Assembly: GCF_963576675.1 (NCBI RefSeq)
Contig: NC_088913.1
Location: 2,671,001-2,735,000 of the forward strand
DNA from: Euphorbia lathyris
Lineage: Eukaryota; Streptophyta; Magnoliopsida; Malpighiales; Euphorbiaceae
DNA: 64,000 bases
Direction: 5' to 3'
The notes beneath the pieces are model-generated. The model ran no database searches and had not been told where the DNA came from. It was given only the letters and a program-made list of their open reading frames with translations. This document shows positions 31,975 through 43,661 of this stretch, piece by piece (within the stretch, counting starts at the first letter, position 1; each line of letters starts with the position of its first letter). The position numbers and the translations under genes were made by a program.

Positions 31975-33428
31975 ACAAAGCATGTCCGAAAGATATGTAT
32001 CCACTTCCTAACATTGATATATTGGTAGATGGAACTGCAGGATATGAAGCTTTATCATTCACCGACGTGAAATCCAGTTACCATCAGATACCCATGGAGA
32101 AGGCGGATGAAATCAAAACATCATTCATAACTCACCAGGCGACTTATTGCTTCAAGGTGATGCCCTTTGGATTGAAAAACGCGGGAGCAACATACCAGAG
32201 GATGATGAATAAGATATTTTCAGACAAATCCGGCGAGAACTTCTCGATCTATGTTGATGACATGATCATCAAAAGCAAGAAAATGCAAGACCACCCGCGG
32301 GATATCAAAGAAATCCTAGAAGTGTTGATCAAATATGGCCTCAAATTAAACCCAGAGAAATGCACATTCGGAGCAAGAGCGGGAAAGTTCCTGGGTTTCA
32401 TTATTAGCGGCAAAGGGGTTGAGGCGAATCCTGAGAAGGTTAAAGCAGTAATGGAGATGAAGACGCCAAGGAACATAAGGGAAGTACAGAGACTGAACGG
32501 GCGGTTGGTGGCATTAGGGCGATTCATCTCATGCTCAGCTAGGCGATGTCTACCTTTCTACAATGCCATCAAAAAATCCAAGTCCTTTGAATGGACGCCG
32601 GATTGTCAAGAAGCATTTGAGGGGATAAAGCGATTACTATGTTATCCACCCTTAATGAGCAGGCCGGAAGACGGAGAAGATTTGTTTCTTTATGTATCCG
32701 TCACCAGCATGGCGATATGCACTGTGATGGTGCGAGAAGAAAAAGGGCAACAATATCCAGTGTACTACGTGAGCAAAGTCCTGAAGGATGCAGAACTCCG
32801 GTATTCGAAGTTGGACAAAATGGCCCTCGCAGTGATAACCACGGCGGCTAGATTGAAACCATACTTTCAGGCGCATACTATCATTGTGAGAACTGGCATC
32901 CCAGTGCGAAAGGTACTGCAGAAACCTGACGCATCCGGCCGGTTGATGGAATGGTCAATTCGCCTGGGCGAATTCGATATCCGTTATGAAGGAAGACCAG
33001 CACTAAAGAGCCAAGTGCTCGCCGACTTCGTGAACGAATTCACCTGGGATGATGATGAATGTCCAAAGGCACAAAAAGAAGAGTGGAGCATGTACACAGA
33101 TGGGGCCTTATCTGCAAACGGAGCTGGGCTAGGAATCGTCATCAAAGGTCCGGAGGTTATCCGCCTGTGCTACGCAGCAAAATTAACTTTCAAAACTACC
33201 AATAATGCCGCAGAGTATGAAGCAATGATATGCGGATTGAAGTTGCTCAATGAACTCACCCCAGAAAGAATGGTAATCTACAGCGATTCCAAACTCATGA
33301 TAAACCAGATCACAAAAAATTATCTGGTGAAACAGGAGGAGCTCGTAAAATACCATCAGGTAGTCGGCCGATTGACACAAGAGTTAACGCACAAGGGAGT
33401 CGTTTGGGAGATGGTGCATGTTCCATGA
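31899..33428 (+). pseudogene. Gypsy reverse transcriptase, RNase H and second RNase H
   Basis: After the frameshift, RT motifs run in order: DFKDLNKACPKD, SSYHQIPM, MPFGLKNAGATYQR and YVDD with its catalytic aspartates at 32250-32261. The RT-linked RNase H region follows (LYVSVTSMA, LRYSKLDKMALAV). A second, plant/archaeal-type RNase H starts at about 33075 with MYTDGALSANGAGLG and has a later SDSKL motif. A TGA at 33426-33428, probably from CGA, ends the frame just after it. Two RNase H domains in tandem are characteristic of Tat elements. Confidence 0.92.
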
Positions 33429-34820
33429 GGCCAAAATGCAAAAGCTGACGAATTGGCAAAGGCAGCGGCAAGTAGAGAACCATGGAGTCAAAAAGCATGC
33501 AGCTTGGAAATAAAATCGGCACCAGCTTTCGAGGTTGATCAGATTATGATCATCGAGGAACTGGAAGACGATGAAGATTGGCGGATGCCAATCCGTCAAT
33601 ATCTGGAGCAGGGAGATTTGCCGGTTGATAAGAGCTTAGCCAGAAAAATAATTGGGCAGTCGGCACGATACTCAATACGAGATGGAACTTTGTATCGGAA
33701 ATCGTACACATGTCCATGGTTGAAATGCGTTAGTCGCAATGAAGGGGACTATGTGCTGCGAGAACTACACGAAGGAATTTGTGGCGCGCACGAAGCTTCG
33801 GCGGCATTGGCAAGAAAGGTCAAACTGCTGGGATACTACTGGCCCAAGGTGGTGGAAGATTCCCAGAAGATGGTTGCGGAATGTCACAACTGTCAAATCC
33901 ATGCGAATGAAAAGCATGTTCCCGGAGCTGAACAAATCACTATAATGACGGCGTGGCCATTCGCAACATGGGGAATTGATATAGTGGGCCCATTCCCAGA
34001 AACAACAAAGAAAAGAAAGTATTTGTTAGTCGCAGTAGACCACTTCAGCAAATGGGTAGAAGCGGAGGCAGTAACCGCACAAACACCTGAGCGAATGATC
34101 GAGTTCTTACGAGAGAACATTATCATGCGATTTGGGATCCCGCAGAAGCTTATAACCGACAATGGCACCCAGTTCAACTGTGCCAAGTTCAAAACATACT
34201 GCGAAAGCATGGGAATCAAGAATCATTTTTCTTCTGTAAACCATCCCCAGTCAAATGGTATGACAGAAGTTACCAACAGGGCCATGGTTCAAGGCATCAA
34301 GAAGCGTCTAGGTGACAAAAAAACAGGTTGGGCGGATGAGATACCCCATATGTTGTGGGCATACAGAACCTCTGTAAAGACAGCAACAGGCGAAACACCT
34401 TTCTCGCTAGTTTATGGAGCCGAAGCAGTCCTACCTGTTGAAATCAAGTCGCCCACAGATCGGACAATTTATTATTGCGACACACAAAATCCTATCAACA
34501 TCAGAGATGCTTTGGATTCTATGGAGGAACGAAGAGAGAAAGCTTACATGCGAATGGCAATGTACCGCAATAGAATCAAGAAATACCATGACAGAAGAAT
34601 GCGAAAAGTAATAATCAACGAAAACGACTTGGTCTTGAAAAAAGCGGATAAAATACAATCCGGAGATGGCAAAGGCAAGCTGGGCGTCAACTGGATCGGA
34701 CCATACAAAGTATCCAAGAAGCTGGGACCAGCCACTTTTGAAATAGAAGAAATGAGCGGAAAGAAGCTCCCGCGCACCTGGAATCTAGAGAATCTACGCC
34801 TATATAGAAAGGCCGAGTAG
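33429..34820 (+). pseudogene. Gypsy integrase, end of pol
   Basis: In frame with the RNase H after one TGA. It has the H2C2 zinc site (HEGICGAHE ... CHNCQIH, about 33770-33900), the catalytic core with the D of WGIDIVGPFP (about 33975), the second D of ITDNGTQF (about 34156) and the E of GMTEVTNR (about 34265). A C-terminal stretch with a WIGPYKV-type motif ends at 34820. Integrase inserts the cDNA into host DNA. This segment itself is uninterrupted for 455 codons. Confidence 0.92.
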
Positions 34821-35450
34821 TTCGAGGAAATGACGAGTACTCTTTTTCCTTTTATGAGTTTTTCCCACTGGGTTTTCTGATAAAAGGTTTTAATGAGGCT
34901 TCGATCCCGCACAATTGGTGTACATATGTAATAAACTTTTTCTCGTCATCAATAAAAGTTATTACATTCACTCAGTATGTTACAACAAAACGCGGATTCC
35001 TTATAAAAAACACCTAAATGTGTTGCCTCTTAAAGAAAGGCGGATGCATGATTACGCATCACTCGCAAAAAACCTTAAGGTTAAAATCAAAAAACCTTAG
35101 GGTTAAAATCAAAAACACATAAACGTGTTGCCTGTTAAAGAAAGGCGGATGCATGATTACGCATCACTCGCAAAACCTTATGATCAAAACTTATGATTAT
35201 TTTCGAAAGAAGAATTATAAGTTAAGGCATAAAATTAAGCGGATAAACGAGTACTCAAAATTGCAAAAAGGGTCTGGCCACCCTAGCTATGAAGAAACAC
35301 AAATATGGAGTCGGCAAAAAGACAAAGGGCACATATAAAGGGCAAAAAAGTGACAATCACACACATATGAAAACCAACAACCGAAAGAAAATATATATAT
35401 CAGAGCGGTTTGTTACATGGTTTTTACATACAAAAGTCCAAATATAAGTT
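34821..35450. other. Gypsy 3' non-coding region
   Basis: No supported ORF. Contains a direct repeat of about 60 bp: ACCTAAATGTGTTGCC..GGCGGATGCATGATTACG at about 35010-35065 recurs at about 35115-35170. Confidence 0.6.
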
Positions 35451-35453
35451 AAG

Positions 35454-37865
35454 CTACGCTACAGCTTCCTCTCCTTCGCCCCTAATGCCCTCCTGGACTG
35501 CGGCAACTCCCTCATCTCCTCCGGTAGGAGGATCTACTTCAAGCGAATCCTCGACCCTTGAATCGGTAACCGCTTCAGTAACCTCTTCGGTGAGGGGTAC
35601 CTCTTGCACAGGTTGAGAAACGGCTTGGGGTGCCTCTCCTTCCGCGGGCTGAATAGGAATCTCGCAGCTAATCGGAGGATCCTGAAGACTCTTCCAATCT
35701 AAGAAGAGTACCTCATCCATATCAGCATCCTCGGCTTCCAGCTTATCCCACTCCCCAGTTAAATCCTTTTCAGGGATGGGAACTTTGGGGCGGTTAAGTA
35801 CTAGACCCTGATGCCCGTGCTCATAAGCCGCATGAATCCGCTCCCCATACCAGTAGATGCGGGCGCCATCTTCAGCCAAAATCTCCTCAACCCTCTTCTT
35901 TTGGGCCTCCTTGAAAGCAGCTAGGTCGTCGAGGGCTTTTTGCAGTTCATCGAAACTTGGCCTGAAGGGATTTAAGGGCCTCCTCCTTCTCGCCCACGGC
36001 CTTCTGACAGGTGCCCTCTAGGACCTTCACCTTCCCTTGGACATCATCATAAAGCGACTTCTGAGTCGCCAATTCCGTACCAAGACTTTCCAACTCCTGG
36101 GCTCGCTCTGCATCCCTTCGGAGAATGCCCTCAGCGAAATTGATAATCTGCATATAACACGTCTCACAAATAAAAATGGGCGAATAGAAATATGCGGTTA
36201 CAATGAACACAAGATATTTGAAAGCGAAAGGACAAAACAATAATATACCTCTACAGAACGCTTCTCGATCCCTTCCACAGCAGTAGGGAGCGATACTTGC
36301 TCGCACACACGGAAGGCAGAGGGAAGTCGCCCGAGGACATTGCATATGGAAGATACAATATCCTTGCAAGAGAAGTTCACGGCCAGGCCGAAAGTCCTAG
36401 TCCACCATCCGCTAATATCGGGGATTGGCTGCAAGAGCATAAAGAAAAATATCAAGGAGTGGCAGATAGCTCATGAGGAAAAAGCAGCAATACGAGAGGG
36501 AGTAGATCAAGATACCTCATGAATGGGGGTACTGCTCTTTCCTTTAGACGAGGCGGATACAGGTGCGCCGCCAACAGTAAGGGACACAGAAGTGTTCTTC
36601 TTTTTAGAACGAGAGGACTCTGTATCCACACTTATCTTCCGCTTCCTAGTTAAAGGAAGATCCTCGGAGGCAGAGGCAGGACCTTGTGAAGCGGAAGCCC
36701 TAACCGGGGAAGCCGCCCCAATAGAAGGAATCGTCCCTCCAGAAGGATCCGCCCCTACAACGGAAGCGGTTTCCGTCATCCGCTTCTTTCTTCTCGCCAG
36801 GGCTTTGGCCTCCCGATCTGCAGCGATTTGAGATAAAGGATCACCCCTGCAAAGGGTTAAAAGAAACCATCAACTTGGAAATAAAAAGTACCTTGCACAA
36901 AAACGCGATAAGGAATATAGACAACGCGATCCCCCTCGCGGTATGCAATCGCTACTCGGCTCCTTAGCATATGAAAGGCTTGATCGTATGTCCATACAAA
37001 AGGTGGAGTGCTCTTCAGGAACTTGATAACGGCGGATTCTTCCTGGCTGGGATACCCGAAGTTCAAACTCTTTACGTTGGGTCGGCTCCAGCAATGAAGG
37101 AAGTTCAGGTTTTCCTCATTAAACTTGATAAAAAAAGTAAGATCGATCCCACTCGCGGATCTTGTTCAGCTTCTCGTCAAAACCATAGTATCCGCTCTGG
37201 CGGATGAAAGTGAAATACCCCGCCGAGCTTTTGAAATGGTGGAGCTTGGAGAAGATCTTGAGCGAAAAGGGAACCTCCAAACAATCCGCCAAAAATTTGT
37301 CCAGAGTCAAATCGGCCCAGCCGTTAGGATGCAGTTGCCCGGGCGCGATTCCATAACCGCCTAAGACGGAAGCAATCTCATCCGCCAGCGGATAAGTGAA
37401 GCCGCAGATAATCTGGGCTACGAAAACAGTGAAGTACCCCTTTGGGTAATCGCCCGGCCCCCTATCCTCTCCAGGAATGATCGTCTCGAGACCTCGGAGC
37501 CAGGGATAATGCTCCCGCAAATCATCGATTGTCTCTTGACAAACCAGACTTCCCGACCTGTCCTTCTTGGGTAACAAACGAGGGGTTGGGACAGGTGGCG
37601 GAATCAACTTTTTGGGGTCAAAACCTAAACCCTCGTCGGTTGTATTCACCAGATGAAGGAAGTCGGCGGGATGAGAATTACACCCAGGAGAGCTGGTTGA
37701 AGCTTCCTCAACCATCTCTTCGACCTCGTTAGAGACCTCGCGGACATAATCGTCGTCAAACGGCGCGAAATCGAGGTCTGACATGATCGATAAAAGGAAA
37801 ACAGAAGCAAAAAGCCGAACAAGGAGCAAATGTGAAAAGAAAAACTTACATGAAAAAGACAACAC
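35454..37865 (-). pseudogene. Antisense ORF of the Tat element (putative gypsy-type transposase-28 domain)
   Basis: Minus-strand coding fragments run opposite to gag-pol. The N-terminal 248-aa frame (37119-37865) has GIAPGQLHPNGWADL and VPFSLKIF, the plant 'putative gypsy type transposon' domain often seen in Tat/Ogre antisense ORFs. A one-base excess in a T run near 37130 shifts the frame; the domain continues at 36857-37094 (KFLKSTPPFVWTYDQA). A likely intron (GTACTT.../...TTTGCAG) follows, then Ser/Lys-rich 36507-36830, a coiled-coil-like segment 35940-36160 and an acidic C-terminus (35454-35879). The function of this ORF in Tat elements is not established. Confidence 0.72.
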
Positions 37866-38035
37866 AGTGAAGTGACGGGATTAAGAAGTCAACGCCGGAA
37901 AAGAAGTAACGGAATTAAAAGGACGACGCCGGAGAAAACGAAAGAGGGGAAATGCACAAATTCAAAAACTTTGAAATAATCGGACAAAGACGAAGCGTCC
38001 CCTATAAAAAGACCCTAAAAGGGCTCTTGCTAGAC

Positions 38036-38049
38036 CAAGGGGGAGGCAT
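38036..38049 (+). promoter_or_regulatory. Polypurine tract of the Gypsy element
   Basis: CAAGGGGGAGGCATG directly precedes the 3' LTR (TGATAACCC), in the place expected for plus-strand priming. Confidence 0.88.
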
Positions 38050-38050
38050 G

Positions 38051-38515
38051 TGATAACCCGCGAAGCCCAAAACGGGTTATACTCATTTCGCAAGCCCAGC
38101 CCATATTAAAGCCCCATGGGCTAAGATTGGACGGGACCCGAATGAAGGAAGCGGGCGCAGCGAGTAAACCGCCCCTAATTCCTAAACGGAGCGACAAGAC
38201 TCCCACTCAGAACCACGTTCGTTGCCATGAAGACCACGAAAGGGACATGGCCTAAAAAGGGGGAACCGCCCTCAGAACGTGGCCCACTAAGGAGTAACCG
38301 CCCTCGGCGGTTACCCAAAAATACCTATAAAAGGCCTTAAGAATAAGGGGGAAGGTACGTTCACATTTTTTCCCACAGAGCTATTGCTAAATTATAGACT
38401 CATTCTTACAAAAACTGACTTGATCGTCGGAGAGTTTTCCCGGAGATCCTGTCTCCGGTTTTGTTTTGCAGGTAACTCCGGCAAAGAACATCAAAGCGGA
38501 TCCAGCAAGTTATCA
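38051..38515 (+). repeat. 3' LTR of the Gypsy element
   Basis: 465 bp, TGATAACCC to GTTATCA, same length as the 5' LTR and nearly identical. It retains the TG start that the 5' LTR has lost (TA). Confidence 0.95.
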
Positions 38516-38520
38516 TACCC

Positions 38521-39255
38521 AACACTGAAATCTTTATTCAATTGATAAAAAAAGATAAGGTGCAAAAATACCCTAATATTTATGGTTAGTGGTAATTTTA
38601 TTCCCAACGTCTAAAATTTTACAATTTTATCCCTAGAGTTGATAGTCATGAGCAATTTTACCTCTAATATAGATATTTTGTTCCTTATTCTGCACCAACT
38701 GCATATTGGTTGGTTCTAAAAAAATATTTCATATTTTTTATGATTTAATAACATACTTAGAAATTAATATTTATAAATTCAGCGAAATTTTTAAATTTTT
38801 TTGAAAACTTGCACAAAATACAGTATTTAATAATAGACTTAGACTAATATATAATTTGCATTGTAGTTAATAATATACCCATATTAAATTTAGATATGAA
38901 AAAATAGTAAAAAAAATTGCCTAAGACCTCCAAAATATTGAAGAAACCCTTGTTATAAACTAAATTGATATTTAAGTTTATTTTACATGGATGCAGTTCG
39001 ATATTGAAGTCTGAATTTTGTTAATATGTTATATATAAAAAAAACATACCACACCACGTACATTTATTTGTAAACATTTAAATCACATACATATGTTAGC
39101 ATAAAAAGGCAACATTTTTTTTTTGTACTTTACTCAAAAGAATACATGGAGGACACTCGAACACGAATTTTTTTTTCCCGTTCTACCCAATGTTAGCTAC
39201 CCTTTTCAATGGAGCTCTTCACTAGTGTAACTCTTCGAAAATAGTTGCTTTTGAT
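38521..39255. other. AT-rich intergenic DNA
   Basis: No gene. The first 170 bases (AAGGTGCAAAAATACCC...) resemble one arm of a MITE without a partner. Confidence 0.45.
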
Positions 39256-39258
39256 ATA

Positions 39259-39675
39259 AGTATTGCTATTTACCGCTCTAAATTACTTATCATCGCCTTC
39301 ATTTGGACAATTTTGCCATTTTCATAATTTTTTTTTCAAAACTGAATTTTTTTTTAGAGAATCGGCCAAAATGTGGCCTAGGCGGATGCGGCATCCGCTA
39401 GGCCAAATTTTGACCGGTGCAAAATCGTTAAAATTTTTAGTGACGAAAAATACTAAATCGTTTAATTTTTTGTAACGAAAAGTGTAAAATTCTCTAATTT
39501 TTTGTGACGAAAAATACAAATCGTCATAAAAATATGTATTATTTTCATGAGTTCTTTGATTAAAAAAACGTAAATTTTAATATTCCAGACTTGTAATCAT
39601 CCATTTTCGAGGTTGGGCAAAAAAGTTCAAATGGAGACGGTGATAAGTAATTTGAAGACAGTATTTAACAGCCCA
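39259..39675. mobile_element. Mutator-like MITE with palindrome GGCCTAG..CTAGGCC
   Basis: The ends AGTATTGCTATTTACCGC and CAGTATTTAACAGCCCACT are inverted; the interior shares ACTTATCA, GACGAAAAATAC and AAATTTTAGTGA phrases with 25932-26487. A nearly perfect palindrome around CTAGGCGGATGCGGCATCC (39377-39405) stands out in AT-rich sequence. TSD not found. Confidence 0.65.
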
Positions 39676-40013
39676 CTTTAGTAAAAGAAGATCTTTTTAA
39701 CTTAAAGATCCCAGAAGAAACAATGTTCGACAATTAGCTAAAGCTATTGTTCGACTTTCAAGGCTCGTTATGTTTCTGCAACAACAAGTCCCTCTAACTT
39801 GTACTAAAAAAATTCATGAATTTTTAATATGGTCTTTTCACCTTCTTATCTTTCTTATAAAATAAATAAATTAAGCAATTATATGCAATCACTTTTACTC
39901 TTTATATTCATAACATATGTTACACGAAAGCTTCTCTTCAATAACGTTTCTACATTACGTATCCATTTCTGTTTCCATTCCTTTTTCTATTTCCATTTCC
40001 TAGTTTTTTTTTT
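39676..40013. other. AT-rich intergenic DNA
   Basis: No supported feature; ORF 39829-40092 is pyrimidine-rich and of random composition. Confidence 0.4.
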
Positions 40014-40300
40014 GGCAAAACACATTATTTGGTCCCTGATCTATCCAAAATTTGTGTGTTTGACCCCTAACCTATTATTTGATCATATTTGACCCCACGC
40101 CTATCCAAATTAGTACCGGGTTGGACTGTCGGCGATGCTGCATGTATGATGTTGCCTACAAAATGCTTTTTGGATTATACTAATTCGGGTATGATTTTAC
40201 TAATTCGGATAGATGGGGGGATCAAATATGACCAAATAATAGGTCATGAGCCAAACACACAAATTTTAGATGGATTAGGGGCTAAATGTTGCATTTTGCC
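40014..40300. mobile_element. Mutator-type MITE (287 bp)
   Basis: Starts GGCAAAACACATTATTTGG and ends GCATTTTGCC with inverted arms of about 120 bp containing GATCTATCCAAAATTTGTG and GACCCC words. The 9-bp flanks TTTTTTTTT and TTTTCTTTT match at 8 of 9 positions, but low complexity makes the TSD weak. The ORF 40089-40505 crosses the element and is not a gene. Confidence 0.72.
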
Positions 40301-40353
40301 TTTTCTTTTTGAAATAACCTTTGTAGAAATAAAAATTTCAGTCTTGATCAAAT

Positions 40354-40444
40354 GCACCGTTAGATCTAGGCTTATTAGAATCCTAAGATGGAAATTCAAA
40401 GCATCCCGAAGCTTAGATTTAATAAGTCTATATCTAACGGTGAA
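40354..40444. repeat. Short inverted repeat
   Basis: CACCGTTAGATCTAGGCTTATTA pairs with TAATAAGTCTATATCTAACGGTG; about 23-base arms, 45-base loop. Possibly a tiny MITE. Confidence 0.7.
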
Positions 40445-40834
40445 TGAACAAATTCACTTGCTCATTAAGGTGTATGTGAAAATTACTGTAAAAGTCGTTT
40501 GTTAAAAAGGATAAGTCCTATCCCAAGGGATTAGTTATTAGAAACTGGGATAACTTAAGATAATGGAAATAAGCCATTTCTACCTATAATCTAATTCTTC
40601 CTATTTCCTCTAATCAGCCAGAAAATGAATATTGACTTTTACTGCATGAAACATAAATAAATACACAAACTGAAGATAAAATTGTTTGAAAAAATATGTA
40701 ATATAACACTCTTGTAGTACTATTTTTGTTTAAATATACAACGGATAATTTAAAATACATCAACGTATTCTATGATAACTTAAAATACACGTATTCTATG
40801 CTATGAGACTTTCCAAAAGTAAAAGTATATTGTG

Positions 40835-41267
40835 TTTTCATTACATTATACATGCAAGGAATGAATTGAAAAAATTACTTTTGATCATGCAGAGTAGATG
40901 GGTAGATATTTTTCCAACAATTGTTACCAGAGCATGCATAATTCAAGTACTTGAAACTGGAAAATTGGGAAACCGAAATAGAGCCTTGCAGCTAGTATGT
41001 CAATCGAGCATTTCAACTGTAAGAATTTGTCAATGCATATTCAGTCTTTTCATATACAAAGTAATTTTAGTTGAAACGACTAGACTTCATTGCATTCAAT
41101 TGAGATACTGGATGCAAACTCTATTTCGGTTTCCCAATTTTACAGTTTCAAGCACTTTAATTATGCATGCTTTGGTAAGAATTGTTGGATAAATATCCAA
41201 CCATTTACTCTGGGTAATGAAAAGAAATTTTTTTAATTCAGTCCTTGCATATATAATGTAATGAAAA
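40835..41267. repeat. Long inverted repeat with about 155-bp arms
   Basis: The left arm (about 40835-40990) pairs over its whole length with the right arm (about 41110-41267): TTTTCATTACATTATACATG, CCAACAATTGTTACC, GCATGCATAATT and TTGGGAAACCGAAATAGAG all have complements in order. Central spacer about 120 bp. No TSD or known termini seen, so it is either a MITE of unknown family or a foldback/hairpin locus. Confidence 0.85.
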
Positions 41268-41353
41268 TCGGAGCTTCACATACCGAATTTAGGAACACTT
41301 CAACAAAGTTCATTGCATTTATTGGCACAGTTCCTGAACCCGTCCATGATTCC

Positions 41354-41590
41354 ATATGTGCATTTGACGTTTGTGAAATGATTTGGCCTAGGGAATATTT
41401 TGTCGTAGCTATCACAATGAATAACAAGTCTTCCACCAGGTTCGTTCATCCGCAAAAGCCTTAACAACTCATCAAAGGCAGCAGTTCCTTATGTGCATTT
41501 GACGTTTTGAAATGATTTGGCCTAGGGAATATTTTGTCGTAGCTATTCCACCAGGTTCGTTCATCCGCAAAAGCCTTAACAACTCTTCTA
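41354..41590. repeat. Direct duplication of about 110-125 bp in a possible gene relic
   Basis: The block ATGTGCATTTGACGTTT..GATTTGGCCTAGGGAATATTTTGTCGTAGCTAT..CCACCAGGTTCGTTCATCCGC occurs at 41354-41480 and again at 41491-41590 (second copy shorter by a 20-base gap). On the minus strand both copies are open and composition is gene-like (ALEELLRLLRMNEPGG), but I do not recognise the family. The plus-strand end near 41760-41800 has a PPR-like C-terminal flavour (CSWIED) that I treat as weak. Confidence 0.5.
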
Positions 41591-42240
41591 AGGCGGCAGT
41601 ACCATGCAGACACATTTTCAATACAGCATTTTCGCCAACTTGCCTAAAGACACTCCCGGCACAAGCAGTGTCAATACTGCATCTTCATATGCTGACCCCC
41701 TTTGACAACAACAAGCTGATTTGCAAGAACACTTTCAAGATGATCCAAGAGTTCCTTGGCTTGAAGAAAAATCAAGGTTGCAGTTGGATTGAAGACATGT
41801 AGCCTCGAGTCTGATAGGATTTACCAGAAATTAGCATAAATTACCAACGAGTTGGAGAAAGAAGGATTTAATTGTTAAATAACAAGATTTCAGGACAATA
41901 TTGTTACTTAATGCATAATTTAGGGACAAGAAATGAAAATTACCTCTGCAGTGGCTTGTGACAACAGACAGCAGAAACCTGAAACTATTTGCACATCACA
42001 ACTCAATGTTCAAACACCAGCATAATAGATAGCATCAATGCAAGCGTGCAGAGGACATGGGCAGCTGAAATTCTATGCATTCGGAAATTGATGAACCTCA
42101 ATTCCTGAAAAAACAACAATCTATTTTCATGACTAACATCCATTGCTACAGAACTTCCCACCGAGAAGAATGTGCCGGGTTGCTGGCTGCTGTTCCTGAG
42201 AAGAAGGCATAGAGTTCAACCTCAGTTCAGTAGAAACAAA

Positions 42241-43661
42241 GTTATCTGAGTCTCTCCATCTTCCACTTTTGTGCCAAATCTTCTGCCGTTTTAAGCTCCG
42301 AGAAATACAAAGATGAGTCTTTCGGCATTTCTTCCCAATTGCCCTGCCCGAATTTTCGAACACCAACCCAGAGAGAATCAAGCTCTTGCTCTAACCAGAA
42401 GCTCCTCAATGGAGTTGAAAGATCAGCAACTTCAGAACAATTTTGAGCACAAGCATTTGAAAGTTCTAACAATGAGCACCTGTAAATATACAAAACAATC
42501 ATACTTCATGGTTCTACCGAGAAAACAAGTGCAATATGCTGCATATTTTACTGCTGCCAGTTTATTTAATAAGATCTAATGCATGCAAAATGATGATGCA
42601 TAGCATATGCTAGAACAAAACAAGTCTTAAACCAAATCATTTTTTATTGTTGAGCCTCATCCAGGCACCCAGATAATTAACATCCCAAAAAATAAGTCAG
42701 CCACTTGAGTTTGATATTAATCAGAGATTTATTGTATGCGATTAATTAATTAGAACTAATTGTCACATAGATGAACATAAAAAGATTGTACACAGCAGTA
42801 AACAAATGGCAGGACAAAGTTTAAATTTCCCCAAGTTCGTTCAAAACAAAAACAAATGCAATCACATGAATCAATGGAGCAGACATAAACACATATATAG
42901 TGGGGGACATAGTACAGCTATTAATATATAATAGGGGACATATTTCCCTAAGTTCGTTCAAAACAAAAACAGAAGCATTCACATGAATCAATGGAGCAGA
43001 CATAGATGAACATAAACACATATATAATCCTCTAATTAACAAATGCTCATCCACAAATTCACTGTCTTTCCTTGAAAACAATGGATCTAACAAGAATTGT
43101 CAAATTTTAGAACAAAAAAGGCTTTTCTAAAAATTCGAACTCAGTGCTTAAGATGTTAAAAATCATACAAGCTGTCGAGAAGCTAAAACGTCCTATAAAT
43201 AGCAGGACAAACTTTAAATTTTGTCAATGAAATCAAATAGTAATTTAGATCTTCAGAATTCGGATTAAAACATAAAAAATCCAAGAAATCAAAAGTACAA
43301 AGACTTACCAAGAAGTAGCTGCTGCCGATTCCTGCAAAAACAAAAAACATCACAGAATCAAACTCAATATGTTATTAATCACAGAATCAAACAAATATTA
43401 AATCGAAACAAAAACTCAGAAACAACTTGCAATTGCCACTCACCTCTGCTAATACCAGAGGTTATTAACGTTGAAGAAAAGTTTGTATAGGTTCATGACT
43501 ATCAGTGTTGACGGAGACGCTGATTTACGGATCAAAACGTATGTAACCCTAATAGCACCCCGTGGATCCATCTTTGATATCTCAGATCCTTGAACTCTCT
43601 GTCTTTTACCGATGTTCTCCGGTGAGAAGGGGTGGGTAATCGCACGGCGGAGAAGGCCCAC
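42241..43661 (-). pseudogene. Truncated gene with a SANT/Myb-like domain (CHD3/CHR4-like)
   Basis: An exon (42480 down to 42241) encodes WLEQELDSLWVGVRKFGQGN and AEDLAQKW, matching the SANT/Myb-like repeat that follows the helicase in plant CHR4-type (PICKLE-related) chromatin remodellers, then stops with TAA. It is preceded by acceptor TTTACAG and joins in phase with a 23-base mini-exon (43335-43313; TTTTTGCAG before, GTAAG after), which in turn fits donor GCAGAG|GTGAGT at 43441. The 5' exon has an ATG at 43571 (MDPRGAIR...) but in a frame that stops before the donor. So it could be a decayed or captured gene piece, or a transcribed truncated gene; no ATPase is present. Confidence 0.5.
42829..43025. 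repeat. Tandem duplication of about 115 bp
   Basis: CCCCAAGTTCGTTCAAAACAAAAAC...ATCAATGGAGCAGACATA at 42829-42905 recurs at 42945-43025; lies in the intron of the SANT fragment. Confidence 0.85.

Larger units (their letters stand above)
28689..38515 (+). mobile_element. Ty3/Gypsy retrotransposon, Tat-type, young but defective
   Basis: Two 465-bp LTRs that differ at only two positions by my reading (28690 A/G, and a T/C near position 309 of the LTR) flank gag, protease, RT, RNase H, a second RNase H and integrase in that order, followed by 3.2 kb with antisense ORFs. Flanks share TACC directly next to both ends (a 4-bp match; the fifth base differs). The second, plant-type RNase H after the RT-RNase H and the antisense ORF point to the Tat group. 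Despite near-identical LTRs, gag-pol has three in-frame stops and a frameshift. Confidence 0.95.

Noticed and set aside
41690..41805. Pentatricopeptide-repeat protein end on the plus strand
   Set aside because: Only a short CSWIED-like match; no repeat units upstream, so kept only as a weak remark.
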